DNA of 64,000 nt from assembly GCF_019139535.1 (NCBI RefSeq), contig NZ_CP077073.1:1500001-1564000 (forward strand), read 5' to 3'. Positions 46,995-56,857 of this stretch are shown in pieces; position 1 is the first letter of the stretch; every line of letters starts with the position of its first letter. Under the pieces are notes generated by a model. The model saw only the letters and a program-made list of their open reading frames with translations. It ran no database searches and was not told where the DNA came from. The DNA is from Pseudomonas muyukensis (GTDB taxonomy: Bacteria > Pseudomonadota > Gammaproteobacteria > Pseudomonadales > Pseudomonadaceae). A program made the position numbers and the translations under genes.

Positions 46995-47591
46995 CTACCA
47001 GAACCACCCACCCCGCGCGAGCTCCTGCTCGCAACTGCGGTACTGCGCACCGAACACCGAGGCCCGGGCCTGGACCTTCTGCGAAACGTTCTTCAGCCAC
47101 GGCTTGGCGTCGTAGCTGCGGTTGCGGTAGCCGCCCCAGCCTTCGTGGTAATTCAGGTACTGGCCATAGGCGTCCCATTTGGACGTGCCATTGACCTGCT
47201 GGCTCTTCTGCATATACCAGCCCATGAAGTCGAGGGCGTCGGCGAAGTCGTCGCGGGCGGCGCCCCAGCCGCCGGCTTCACGCTTGTAGTCGGCCCAGGT
47301 CTCGTCCTTGGCCTGGGCATAGCCGTAGGCGGTGCTCACCCGGCCCCAGGGGATGAAACCGAGGAAGTAGTAACGCGGCGGCAGGGCATCGTGCTTGAAC
47401 GAGGACTCCTGGTACATCATCGCCATCGGCACCTGCACCGGGGCGCCCCAGCGCGCCTGCATCTTCAGCGCCGCCTCGTGCCACTTTGGCTTCTCGCGGA
47501 AGATCTCGCAGAGGTTTTCGGGGTTGGCGGGCGGCTTGGTGGCGCAGCCGGCAAGGGCCAGGAGCAGGGCTGGCAGCAAGGGCCGAAGCAT
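46995..47591 (-). CDS. lytic transglycosylase-type lipoprotein (SLT domain)
   Basis: This 198-aa protein has a lipoprotein signal peptide (LALAGC, Cys16). The catalytic Glu62 is in MMYQESSFKHDA, followed by the SLT motifs STAYGYAQAKDETW and YLNYHEGWGGY. It should cleave peptidoglycan glycan strands from the outer membrane side. No operon partners are evident. Confidence 0.9.
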   Translation of the reverse strand: MLRPLLPALLLALAGCATKPPANPENLCEIFREKPKWHEAALKMQARWGAPVQVPMAMMYQESSFKHDALPPRYYFLGFIPWGRVSTAYGYAQAKDETWADYKREAGGWGAARDDFADALDFMGWYMQKSQQVNGTSKWDAYGQYLNYHEGWGGYRNRSYDAKPWLKNVSQKVQARASVFGAQYRSCEQELARGGWFW

Positions 47592-47757
47592 GACGGGGAG
47601 TTCCTTTTGCGAACGTCGGGGGCGCTGGCGCTTTATACCGTCTTTTCAGGTGCAGATGAATCAGCGGCTGCGGCGCAGTGCGATTGTGGTCAGGTGATTT
47701 TCTGAGCTGTGGGCTTGGGCGATTGCAGGTCACAAAGCGGGTTCACAACTTCGGATG

Positions 47758-47806
47758 CCCGGGGCCGCTTTGCGGCCCTTTCGCGACACAAGGCCGCTCC
47801 TACAGG
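47758..47806. repeat. single REP element
   Basis: GGGGCCGCTTTGCGGCCC followed by TTTCGCGACACAAGGCCGC and TCCTACA. One half only, unpaired. Confidence 0.85.
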
Positions 47807-47822
47807 GGGCGATGCAAGGGGG

Positions 47823-48605
47823 TCAGCGGGTGCTCGCTTGCTCGATCAGTAATTGCCAGTTGCGGGCTTCCTGCCAGTCGGCGGCGAAGGGCAGTTGCAG
47901 CCAGTACGGGTGCTGGCCGGCGCTTTGCAACTGAACGTGCAGGGTAAAGCTGCGCACGGTGTTGTGGGTGGTGGTCGAGGTGGAGCGGGACTTGCCGCCG
48001 CCGATCATGCCGAAATGGTTGCTGAACGCGTAGACGTTGCGCCAGCCGTGCTTGGTGGTGGTCTTGGTGGTGCTGCTGGTGACGGCCTGCTCGTCCACGC
48101 GCACCTGCTTGACCACCTGCGGCGCGTCCATCAGGGCGTGGCGCTCGCCGACTTCCGGGGCCAGCACATACAGCACGCGGCTGTCGGGGAACACCGCCAG
48201 CATGCGTCCGCCGCGGCAGACCCAGCGATACGGCCCCAGGGCCTGGCTGGCCAGAAACGCCTTGCCTTGCTCCATGCGCGTCGCATCGAGGGTGCGCCAG
48301 GCCTTGTCCAGCGCGCGTTGGCGGGGGTACCACAGCACCGCCACCGGGTAATACAGCAGCCACAGCAGGCACCAGAGCAACACCGCATAGATCGGCCCGC
48401 CGATGTAATGGCCCTGCCACATCCACTTGAGCATCAGGTAGCCGCAGTAGGCCGTCTGGAGGCCCATGAAGGCCAGGGTGACCTGGCGCCTGCGCTGGTG
48501 CAGGCGGGCTTCGGCCTGCTGCACCTGGTCAAGGGCTTGGCTGAGCGCGGCTGGGGTGGCGGTGAGGGTGGTATCGGGGGTGGCAACGGCGTGTTGAAGG
48601 GGCAT
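47823..48605 (-). CDS. hypothetical membrane protein
   Basis: This 260-aa protein has a helical N-terminus and two adjacent membrane segments (about 45-62 and 70-95). A cytoplasmic or periplasmic domain follows, containing a Ser/Thr-rich stretch (SSTTKTTTKHGW, RSTSTTTHNT). I do not recognise the family. ATG 48605 begins MPLQHAVATPDTT; the frame stays open upstream, so the start is moderately certain. Confidence 0.7.
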   Translation of the reverse strand: MPLQHAVATPDTTLTATPAALSQALDQVQQAEARLHQRRRQVTLAFMGLQTAYCGYLMLKWMWQGHYIGGPIYAVLLWCLLWLLYYPVAVLWYPRQRALDKAWRTLDATRMEQGKAFLASQALGPYRWVCRGGRMLAVFPDSRVLYVLAPEVGERHALMDAPQVVKQVRVDEQAVTSSTTKTTTKHGWRNVYAFSNHFGMIGGGKSRSTSTTTHNTVRSFTLHVQLQSAGQHPYWLQLPFAADWQEARNWQLLIEQASTR

Positions 48606-48682
48606 GGGGCATCCTGCACGTGAAGACAACGCGCCACTCTGGGCGCGGCGGGGCGGCAGTATACCTTGGCTAAACCCTGGTT

Positions 48683-48925
48683 TTACCCCTGTGAATGGAA
48701 TCGCCGGCGCCTCAGGAACAAGCCCACGCCCAGCGCCGTGGCAAAGACCGACAGCAGGCCCAGGTCCAGCACGAACAACCGGGTTTGGCTGAGCACCAGG
48801 CAACCGATCACACCGGCCAGCATCAGCGCCACGCCAAGCCACTTGCGCAATGGGTAGGGCTTGAGCAAGCGATCCAGCAGGGCATACAGCACCAAGGCCA
48901 GCAGCGCATAAATCAACTCGGTCAC
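48683..48925 (-). CDS. small inner membrane protein
   Basis: This 80-aa protein has about three membrane helices (TELIYALLALVLYALLDRLL, WLGVALMLAGVIGCLVL, LGLLSVFATALGVGLFL) and an Arg-rich tail. No function is recognised. It is followed on the same strand by the 260-aa membrane protein. Confidence 0.65.
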   Translation of the reverse strand: MTELIYALLALVLYALLDRLLKPYPLRKWLGVALMLAGVIGCLVLSQTRLFVLDLGLLSVFATALGVGLFLRRRRFHSQG

Positions 48926-48936
48926 AGGCAGTGTCC

Positions 48937-49381
48937 TCAGGGCTTGATGATCAGGGTCGAGGTGGTGTGCTGCGGGCCAATCCCGCCGTTGACCTGCGCC
49001 TCGATACTGACCAGCACGTCGCCGGCATGGTAGGTGGGCAGGATGTCATTGGCATAGGCGCGCACCCCCTGCGCCCACCGGCACCCCCACATAGGAGGCG
49101 GCCAGGTTGGCGACCTTGGTGCGCTGGGCATTGAGGGTGTCGCCCTGCTGGCGGGTCAGCGGCTTGGAGATGCCGACTTTCATCACGCAGGGCAAGCCTT
49201 TGGCCAACATCTTGTCGTACACCTCGACGACCTTGCTGTTGACCTCGTAGTGGGCGTTTCTCGCTTCGCCGAAATGCAGCTCGCGCAGGCGCCCGCGCTC
49301 GCTGTCGGTCAGGGTGATCTGCGAGACGTTGAAGACGATCCCGTGATTGCCCATGTATTGGAAAGTCCCTTCGAACTTCAT
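48937..49381 (-). pseudogene. frameshifted hypothetical gene
   Basis: The first frame runs MKFEGTFQYMGNHGIVFNVS ... VANLAASYVGVPVG and then stops after ARLCQ. The next frame continues WAQGVRAYANDILPTYHAGD ... TSTLIIKP. Removing one G in the G-rich stretch around 49070-49092 restores a single ORF of about 147 codons. It is either a recent mutation or a sequencing error. The function is unknown. Confidence 0.75.
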
Positions 49382-49710
49382 CTGCACGCATCCTTACGAG
49401 GCAAATGGCGATTTTCCATGACGCACGGTAGGCCGGCAAATGGTGGCATCTGGCTATTCCGTTGTCTGGCCGATTTATCTTCTGGGGGCTGCGCATACCG
49501 ACGGGCGCGACTTCACCCCAAAGCGATATTTTTGCCGCTGGATCGCGAAAAAATATGTCTATCCCTTTCGCCTGACGCCGAAGTACCCTGCGCGGTGGCG
49601 GGCGACCGTCCCTTGCTCGATGGCCCGCCAATGTGTGGCCGGGCAAGGCCGTGACAACAGGTCGAACAGGAACGCTCGGCCCAACAACAAAAACAAGAGA
49701 AGTCATCGAC
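49382..49710. other. intergenic region upstream of the first autotransporter
   Basis: About 330 bp without a gene. TTGCCG (49532-49537) and TATGTC (49554-49559), 16 nt apart, are a weak candidate promoter. Nothing else is recognised. Confidence 0.4.
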
Positions 49711-52701
49711 ATGGATGTGAGATGTAATCGGCTCAAGACGCTGACGGCCACCCTGTGCCTGGCGTTCACCCCCGCATTGCCGCTGGCGGCTGCGGCGGCC
49801 TATCAAGAAACCGGCCGTGCCGGCGACCCTGCCAGCTGGCGCTCGGCCGAATACCAGCAGGACTGGGGCCTGGAGCGCATGCAGGCCAGCCAGGCCTATG
49901 CCGCCGGCATCACCGGTGCGGGGGTCAGTATCGGCGCCCTGGACTCTGGGTTCGATGCCGCCCATCCCGAGGCCAGCCCCGGGCGCTTCCATCCTGTCAC
50001 CGCCACTGGCCAGTACCTGGACGGCACGCCGTTTACTGTGTCTGGGGTGCTCAATGGCGCCAATGACAGCCATGGCACCCATGTCACCGGCACCATGGGC
50101 GCGGCGCGCGATGGCGTGGGCATGCATGGCGTGGCCTTCGAGGCCCAGGTGTATGTCGGCAACACCAACAAGAACGACAAGTTCCTGTTCGGCACCGACC
50201 CGGATCCGCGCTACTTCAAGGCGGCCTACGACGCCCTGGTGGATGCCGGCGCGCGGGCGATCAACAACAGCTGGGGCAGCCAGCCCAAGGATGTCAGCTA
50301 CCAGAGCCTCGAGGGCCTGCGCGCGGCCTACGCCCAGCATTACCAGCAAAACACCTGGCTCGACGCCGCCGGCGATGTGGCGCGCCGGGGCGTGATCAAT
50401 GTGTTCAGCGCCGGCAACAGTGGCTATGCCAATGCCAGCGTGCGCTCGGCGCTGCCGTACTTCCAGCCGGAGCTGGAAGGCCATTGGCTGGCGGTGTCGG
50501 GCCTGGACAAGAACAACCAGCAAAAATACAACCAGTGCGGCATCGCCAAGTACTGGTGCCTGGCTACCCCTGGCGCGGCAATCACCAGTACCGTGCCCGG
50601 TGGCGGCTACGCCACCTACAACGGCACCTCGATGGCCTCGCCCCATGCCACCGGGGCCTTGGCCCTGGTCATGCAGCGTTATCCCTACCTGAACAACCAG
50701 CAGGCCCTGGAGGTGCTGCTGACCACCGCGCGCCAGCTCGATGGCGCGCCCACCCAGGGGCCCAGCGAGCGGGTGGGCTGGGGCGTTCCGGACCTGGGCC
50801 GGGCATTGCACGGCCCGGGGCAGTTGCTGGGCGAATTCAACGTCAACCTGGGGCGCGGGCAGGGCGATAGCTGGAGCAACGGCATCTCCGACCAGGCCCT
50901 GGCGCAGCGCCAGGCCGAGGACGCCGCCGAGCGTCAGGCCTGGCAGCAGACCCTCAAGGCGCGTGGCTGGGAGCAGGGCCTGGGCGCGGAGGCCAGCCAG
51001 CAGGATCGCAGCGACTATGCCCTGGGCATGGCCCGCGACGCGGCGGCCGCGCAGCGGGTCTACCAGGGCAGCCTGGTCAAGGCCGGGGCCGGCTGGCTGG
51101 AGCTGAGCGGCGACAGCAGCTACCGCGGCCCGACCCGGGTCGACGGCGGCTTGCTGGTGGTCAACGGCAGCCTGCAATCGGCGGTGACGGTCAACGCCGC
51201 GGGTACCCTGGGTGGCAGCGGCCGGGTGGCGGCGCTGACCGCCAGCGCCGGCGGCGTGGTGGCCCCGGGCAATTCCATCGGCACCCTGAATGTCGCCGGC
51301 AACCTGGACTTGCAGCCGGGCTCGACCTACCGGGTGGAGCTCTCGCCCACGGCCAGCGACCGCCTGCTGGTGGGCGGCCAGGCCCGTGTCGCTGGCGCCA
51401 ACCTGAGCCTGGTTGCCGAGGCGCGCCCGAACCTGTTGGCCGCAGGCCCGGTCGCCAGCCTGGTGGGGCGCCAGTTCGACATCCTGCAGGCGGCGGGTGG
51501 CGTCGATGGCCGCTTCGCCCAGGTGCAGTCCGGCTACCTGTTCCTCGGCACCATGCTCGATTACTCGGCCAACGGCGTGCAACTGGGCCTGGCCCGCAGC
51601 GCCGCGACCTTCGACAGTGTCGGCGCCACGGCCAACCAGCGCGCCAGCGGCGGCGCGGTGGAGCGGCTGGGGCCGGGCAACCCGGTGTACGAAAGCCTGC
51701 TGCTGTCGACCTCGCTGGACCAGGCCCGGGACGGCCTGCGGCAGTTGGCCGGGGAGATCTACCCGGCGCTGGACTCGATGCTGCTCAGCCAGGGCGCGGT
51801 GCTGCGCGAGGCCTTGGGCGAGCGTGTGCAAGCGGATGCCTTGCAAGCCAACACAACATCGAGCGAGACGGGGGCGTCGCAGCTCTGGCTCAAGGGCCTG
51901 GGCAGCTGGGGGCGCATCGAGGGCGTGCAGGGCACCGAGTCCTACACCAGTTCCCTCGGCGGCCTGCTGCTGGGCCTGGACCGTGACCTCGACGCGCAAA
52001 CCCGCGCCGGCCTGGCTGCCGGCTACAGCGACAGCTCCCTGGGCATGGGCGCCAGCCACTCGCGGGCAACGGTCGACAGCTACCACCTGGGCGGCTATGT
52101 GCGCCACGACATCGACCAACTGCGCCTGAGCCTGGGCGGCAGCTACAGCTGGCACCGCGCCGAGGTGCGCCGCGACCTGGCCTACGCCGAGGTCTCCGGC
52201 CGCCAGCGCGCGCGGGTCGATGCGCGCAGCCAGCAGTTGTTCGCCGAGGCGGCCTATCGCCTGGCGTTACCGGCGGTGCAGTTGGAGCCCTTCGCCAACC
52301 TGACCTACCAGCACCTGCAGCGCGACGGCTTCCATGAAAAGGGCGACGCCGCGGCGCTGCATGCCGGCGATGAGCAGCGCGATGCCTGGCTCAGCACCTT
52401 GGGCCTGCGTGGCCGCCAGCAATGGCAGCTGGGCCCGCAGCAAGACCTGCAACTGGCGGCCAGCCTGGGCTGGCAACACCGCCTGAGCGGCACCCAGGAC
52501 AGCGAGCACCTGGCCTTCGCCGGCAGCGACCAGGCGTTTCGGGTGCACACCGCGCCGGCCCTGCGCGATGCCGCGCTGGTGGGGCTGCAGGCACGCCTGG
52601 GCTTGGCCCGCGACCTGGACCTGAGCCTGGACTATCAGGGGCGCCTGGCCAGCCGTGAACAACAACATGGCGCAGGGCTGAGCCTGCAATGGCGCTTCTG
52701 A
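49711..52701 (+). CDS. subtilisin-type autotransporter protease 1
   Basis: This 996-aa protein has a signal peptide (cleavage near residue 30, LAAAAA). The S8 protease domain has D78 (ALDSGFD), H121 (DSHGTH) and S307 (NGTSMASPH). An autotransporter-associated beta-strand repeat follows (about 465-580, GLLVVNGSLQSAVTVNA, GVVAPGNSIGTL). The C-terminal beta-barrel (about 720-996) ends in aromatic WRF. It is a type V secreted serine protease at the cell surface. AGAGAAG precedes ATG 49711. It is paralogous to the next gene. Confidence 0.95.
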   Translation: MDVRCNRLKTLTATLCLAFTPALPLAAAAAYQETGRAGDPASWRSAEYQQDWGLERMQASQAYAAGITGAGVSIGALDSGFDAAHPEASPGRFHPVTATGQYLDGTPFTVSGVLNGANDSHGTHVTGTMGAARDGVGMHGVAFEAQVYVGNTNKNDKFLFGTDPDPRYFKAAYDALVDAGARAINNSWGSQPKDVSYQSLEGLRAAYAQHYQQNTWLDAAGDVARRGVINVFSAGNSGYANASVRSALPYFQPELEGHWLAVSGLDKNNQQKYNQCGIAKYWCLATPGAAITSTVPGGGYATYNGTSMASPHATGALALVMQRYPYLNNQQALEVLLTTARQLDGAPTQGPSERVGWGVPDLGRALHGPGQLLGEFNVNLGRGQGDSWSNGISDQALAQRQAEDAAERQAWQQTLKARGWEQGLGAEASQQDRSDYALGMARDAAAAQRVYQGSLVKAGAGWLELSGDSSYRGPTRVDGGLLVVNGSLQSAVTVNAAGTLGGSGRVAALTASAGGVVAPGNSIGTLNVAGNLDLQPGSTYRVELSPTASDRLLVGGQARVAGANLSLVAEARPNLLAAGPVASLVGRQFDILQAAGGVDGRFAQVQSGYLFLGTMLDYSANGVQLGLARSAATFDSVGATANQRASGGAVERLGPGNPVYESLLLSTSLDQARDGLRQLAGEIYPALDSMLLSQGAVLREALGERVQADALQANTTSSETGASQLWLKGLGSWGRIEGVQGTESYTSSLGGLLLGLDRDLDAQTRAGLAAGYSDSSLGMGASHSRATVDSYHLGGYVRHDIDQLRLSLGGSYSWHRAEVRRDLAYAEVSGRQRARVDARSQQLFAEAAYRLALPAVQLEPFANLTYQHLQRDGFHEKGDAAALHAGDEQRDAWLSTLGLRGRQQWQLGPQQDLQLAASLGWQHRLSGTQDSEHLAFAGSDQAFRVHTAPALRDAALVGLQARLGLARDLDLSLDYQGRLASREQQHGAGLSLQWRF

Positions 52702-52772
52702 CGCGTCGCGCGCCTGGCAAGACGGAGTTTGACCAACGCAGTTTTCCATCCATGCAGCTAAGGAAGGTTGTA

Positions 52773-55700
52773 GTGAAGCAAATCAGAAAGGATGACGGTG
52801 CACGTGGGCAGGGCGGGGCGCTGGCCCCACTGGGGTGGGCGTTGCTGGGCTCGGCGGCGTTGCTGGGCACGGCCCAGGCGGCGCCCTATGTCGAGAGCGG
52901 GCGCCTGGGTGATGCCAGCAGCTGGCGCAGCAGCGAGTTCAAGGCCGACTGGGGGCTGGGGGCAATCAACGCCGACAGCGCCTATGCCGCTGGCTACAGC
53001 GGCAAGGGCGTGAAGCTGGGGATCTTCGACCAGCCGGTCTACGCCCCGCACCCCGAGTTCGCCGGCAAGGACAAGATCGTCACCTTGGTCACCAGCGGCA
53101 TCCGCCAGTACACCGACCCCTACATCCCGGTGAAGGCCGGCGATGCGTTCCGCTATGACGGCAGCCCGTCGGTGGGCTCCGATGGCAAGCTCGGCTCCCA
53201 TGGCACCCACGTCGGCGGCATCGCCGCCGGCAACCGTGATGGCGTCGAGATGCACGGCGTGGCCTACGCCGCGCAGATCATCAGCGCCGACAACGGCGAC
53301 CCCGGCCCCGAGGACGGCATCGTCCTGGGCAACGACGGCGCGGTGTACAAGGCCGGCTGGGACAGCCTGGTGAACAGTGGCGCGCGGATCATCAACAACA
53401 GCTGGGGCATCGGTATCACCGATCGCTTCGCCAAGGGCGGGCGCAATCCGGACTTCCCGCATTTCACCCTGGACGATGCCCGGGCGCAGTTCGCGCAGAT
53501 CCAGCCGCTGCTGGGCACCTTGCCCGGCGGTGCCTATGACGGCGCCATCGCCGCGGCCCGCAGCGGGGTGCTGACCATTTTCGCTGCCGGCAACGACTAC
53601 AACCTGAACAACCCCGATGCGATTGCCGGGCTGGGCTATTTCGTTCCTGAGATCACGCCCAACTGGATGACCGTGGCGGCGTTGCAGCAAAACCCCGACA
53701 CCAGCAGCGCCAACCCTTACGTCATCAGCACCTTCTCGTCCCGTTGCGGCTATACCGCAAGCTTCTGCGTCTCGGCCCCCGGCACGCGCATCTACAGCGC
53801 GGTGATTGGCGGCACCAGCCTGGCCGACCTGACCCAGGGCTACGCCAACAAGAACGGCACCTCCATGGCCGCGCCCCATGCCGCGGGCGCGGCGGCGGTG
53901 CTGATGGAGCGCTTCCCGTACATGAGCGGCGCGCAGATCGCCAGCGTGCTGCGCACCACCGCCACCGACATGGGCGCGCCGGGCATCGACAGCTTGTACG
54001 GCTGGGGCATGATCAACCTGGACAAGGGGATTCGTGGCCCGGGGATGTTGGTCACCGAGCAGGATATTCCCGAGGAGTTTCGCATCGCCGGCGGCTACGG
54101 CCCGAGCCAGTTCGTGGCTGACTTGCCCGGTATCGGCGCGCAGGTGGACGCCGGCAGGCCGACGCAGCGCCAGTGCAATGGCCTGAGCTGCGGCTGGGAC
54201 CTGTGGAGCAACGACATTTCCGGCCATGGCGGCCTGACCAAGCAGGGCATCGGCACCCTGGTGCTCAGCGGCAACAACACCTACTCCGGCCCGACCCTGG
54301 TCAACCAGGGGCGACTGGCGGTCAATGGTTCGCTGCAATCGACGGTGACGGTCAACGACGGCGGCGTGCTCGGCGGCAATGGCCGGATCGGCGCGCTGGT
54401 GGTCAGCCGTGGCGGCGTGGTGGCGCCAGGCAACTCGATCGGCACCTTGCGCGTCAGCAACGACGTGACCTTCCAGCCGGGCTCGACCTATGCCGTGGAG
54501 GTGGCGGCTGCCGGCAGCGACCGCCTGGTCAGCGATGGTCAGGTGGCCGTGGGCGGTGCCAACCTGGCCCTGGACCTGCAGAACCCTGGGGTTTCGCTGC
54601 AATCACAGCAGGCCACCAGCCTGGTGGGGCGGCAGTTCGACATCCTCAGTGCCGCGGGCGGCGTGCAGGGCAGTTTCGCCGCCGTGCAGGCCAACTCGTT
54701 GTTCCTTGGCGGTGGCTTGGCCTACAGCGGCAACGGGGTGCAACTGGCGGTGCAGCGTAACGCCACGTCCTTCGCCAGTGTCGGCTTGACCGCCAACCAG
54801 CGTTCGGTGGCCGCGGCAGCCGATCGCCTGGGCGCGGGCAACCCGGTCTACGAGAGCCTGCTGCTCTCGGCTGATGTCGCCAGCGCCCAGCAGGCATTCG
54901 ACCAGTTGTCCGGGGAAATCCACCCGGCGGTGGCCAACCTGCTGCTCAACGACAGCCGCCAGGTGCGCGATGCCGTGACCGAGCGCACCCGCCAGCAGCG
55001 CCTGGACGGCCAGGACAACGGCCTGTGGATCAAGGCCCTGGGCGCCTGGGGCAAGGCCGAGGGTGACTCCGGCCGGGCGCGCTACAGCAGCTCCATTGGC
55101 GGCATGCTGCTGGGCATCGACGGGCAGATGAGCGAGGACACCCGCGTCGGCGTCTTCACCGGCTACAGCGACAGTTCGTTGAGCATGGGCGATGGTCGGC
55201 ACTCCTCGGCCAGCGTCGACAGCTACCACCTGGGCGCCTATGCCGGCAAGGAGCTGGAGCAGATGCGCTTGAGCGCGGGCGTCAGCCACAGCTGGCACCG
55301 CATCGAGACCAAGCGCGAGCTGCACTACAACGAGGTTGCCGACCGCCAGAAGAGCAAGCGCGATGCGCAGAGCACCCAGGTGTTCGGCGAGGCGGCGTGG
55401 AAGCTCGACCTGCCGAGCGTGGCGCTGGAGCCGTTCGCCAACCTGGCCTATGTGCACATCGCCAGCGACAGCTTCACCGAGCACGGCGGCGCCGCCGCGC
55501 TCAAGGGCGGCGAGGATAACCGCGATGCCTGGCTCTCGACCCTGGGCATGCGCGCCGGCAAGCAGCTGCAATTGTCCAGCGGCCAGGCGGTGGAGCTGTC
55601 CGCCACCCTGGGCTGGCAGCACAACCTGAGCGCCACCGGGGCCGACCAGCACCTGGCCTTTGCCGGGCAGGGCGACACCTACAAGGTCCAGGCGCTGTCG

Positions 55701-55844
55701 CTGGACCGAGATGCCGCGGTGGTCGGCGCACGGGCGGGCATCGCCCTGAGCCGCGAGGCGCGGGTCAACCTCGACTACAACGGGCTGCTGGGCAGCCGCG
55801 ACAAGAGCCACGGGGTCGGCCTGACCCTGGATTGGGCGTTCTGA
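52773..55844 (+). CDS. subtilisin-type autotransporter protease 2
   Basis: This 1,023-aa paralogue of the upstream gene has a signal peptide ending AQA (about residue 37). D86 lies in GIFDQPVYAPHPE rather than the usual DSG context. H143 (SHGTHVGG) and S364 (NGTSMAAPH) follow. An insert enlarges the protease domain relative to copy 1. The passenger repeat (GRLAVNGSLQSTVTVNDGG) and the barrel with C-terminal WAF are conserved. AAGGAAGG five bases upstream supports GTG 52773; ATG 52752 is the alternative. Confidence 0.94.
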   Translation: MKQIRKDDGARGQGGALAPLGWALLGSAALLGTAQAAPYVESGRLGDASSWRSSEFKADWGLGAINADSAYAAGYSGKGVKLGIFDQPVYAPHPEFAGKDKIVTLVTSGIRQYTDPYIPVKAGDAFRYDGSPSVGSDGKLGSHGTHVGGIAAGNRDGVEMHGVAYAAQIISADNGDPGPEDGIVLGNDGAVYKAGWDSLVNSGARIINNSWGIGITDRFAKGGRNPDFPHFTLDDARAQFAQIQPLLGTLPGGAYDGAIAAARSGVLTIFAAGNDYNLNNPDAIAGLGYFVPEITPNWMTVAALQQNPDTSSANPYVISTFSSRCGYTASFCVSAPGTRIYSAVIGGTSLADLTQGYANKNGTSMAAPHAAGAAAVLMERFPYMSGAQIASVLRTTATDMGAPGIDSLYGWGMINLDKGIRGPGMLVTEQDIPEEFRIAGGYGPSQFVADLPGIGAQVDAGRPTQRQCNGLSCGWDLWSNDISGHGGLTKQGIGTLVLSGNNTYSGPTLVNQGRLAVNGSLQSTVTVNDGGVLGGNGRIGALVVSRGGVVAPGNSIGTLRVSNDVTFQPGSTYAVEVAAAGSDRLVSDGQVAVGGANLALDLQNPGVSLQSQQATSLVGRQFDILSAAGGVQGSFAAVQANSLFLGGGLAYSGNGVQLAVQRNATSFASVGLTANQRSVAAAADRLGAGNPVYESLLLSADVASAQQAFDQLSGEIHPAVANLLLNDSRQVRDAVTERTRQQRLDGQDNGLWIKALGAWGKAEGDSGRARYSSSIGGMLLGIDGQMSEDTRVGVFTGYSDSSLSMGDGRHSSASVDSYHLGAYAGKELEQMRLSAGVSHSWHRIETKRELHYNEVADRQKSKRDAQSTQVFGEAAWKLDLPSVALEPFANLAYVHIASDSFTEHGGAAALKGGEDNRDAWLSTLGMRAGKQLQLSSGQAVELSATLGWQHNLSATGADQHLAFAGQGDTYKVQALSLDRDAAVVGARAGIALSREARVNLDYNGLLGSRDKSHGVGLTLDWAF

Positions 55845-55905
55845 GGCAGCGCTGACGGTGGCAGCTCAACCCTGCGGACCTGGCAACGGGTTCGTGGGGT
55901 GCTGC

Positions 55906-56571
55906 TCACAGGCCAAAGTTGAAGGCGATGGAGATGCGTGGCCGGTGGCCTTCGAAGCGCCGCACCGCATGCATCAGCCAGGACGGAAACATCACCAATG
56001 TGCCGCTGCTCGCCGCGCAAGTGCTGCTGAACCCTGCCGCCAGGCAATCTTCCACGCGCATACGCAGCGCTGGGTTGTAGGTGGAGGCGACCATGCCGCG
56101 AGGGTCGATGAACTCCAGATCACCGCCCACGGCGGGGTCATCCTCGCGCCCGCCCGCGTCGACCCAGTACACGCCAGACCAGAATGCCCCCGGGTGGCCA
56201 TGCAGCGCGTTGCTGTCGCCGCGCCGGTTGACGTTGGCCCAGGCATTGAGGGTCCAGGCGAAACCGGGCTCGATCAGCCCGTGCTGCTCGCTGTGGACGG
56301 CGGTCAATTGGCTGGCGAAGGCGGTGGCGAAACGCACCAGGGCATCGCAGGCGGCGCCGCCCCAGTGGGCGAAGTCGCTGGTCGATTGCCAGCCGCCCTG
56401 GTTGCTGTGCCGGGTGCCCTTGGGGTCGGCCGCCATGCGCTCGAGAACCAGCGCTTTGAGCTCGGCATTGAGCCGGCCAGGGTCGGGGTACTGGATGCTG
56501 GCCAGTGGGGTTGCGAACAGGCGGCGGATGTTGATGTGCTCGGGGGCTGGCAGGGGGCTGCTCGGCTGCAT
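55906..56571 (-). CDS. putative 2OG-Fe(II) oxygenase, TIGR02466 type
   Basis: This 221-aa protein has the core HGHPGAFWSGVYWVD (metal His) and a distal MHAVRRFEGHRPRISIAFNF (second His and the oxoglutarate-binding Arg). It matches the TIGR02466/PF13759 putative 2OG-Fe(II) oxygenase family as I remember it. The substrate is unknown. It converges on the second autotransporter gene; no functional link is visible. Confidence 0.8.
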   Translation of the reverse strand: MQPSSPLPAPEHINIRRLFATPLASIQYPDPGRLNAELKALVLERMAADPKGTRHSNQGGWQSTSDFAHWGGAACDALVRFATAFASQLTAVHSEQHGLIEPGFAWTLNAWANVNRRGDSNALHGHPGAFWSGVYWVDAGGREDDPAVGGDLEFIDPRGMVASTYNPALRMRVEDCLAAGFSSTCAASSGTLVMFPSWLMHAVRRFEGHRPRISIAFNFGL

Positions 56572-56857
56572 GATGTCTCCAGGTGGCGCGCGGCGAACGG
56601 GAGCGGCACCCTAGCAATGCTGCTAGCCAGCCAACTTCATGAACATTGCTAAGGATTGTTAAAAAGTTTCAACGGCGTTGCCGGCGCCTTGCCCACCGTT
56701 GAGGCTGCGCTGGCGCGTCTGCCAGGCGGGCGATAGGCTGCAAAATTCGTACTGTTGGCAACGCTTTCGCGTATGGTGTCCACCAGATGACACGTGAGGC
56801 GCTGCATGGACCGCTCGGCACTGCTCAGCACAACGTTGCACGATCTTGGGATAGGTA

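Noticed and set aside
49513..52155. 880-codon ORF antisense to the first autotransporter
   Set aside because: Shadow of a GC-rich gene. The composition is typical of antisense frames, and the sense frame has signal peptide, catalytic triad and barrel.
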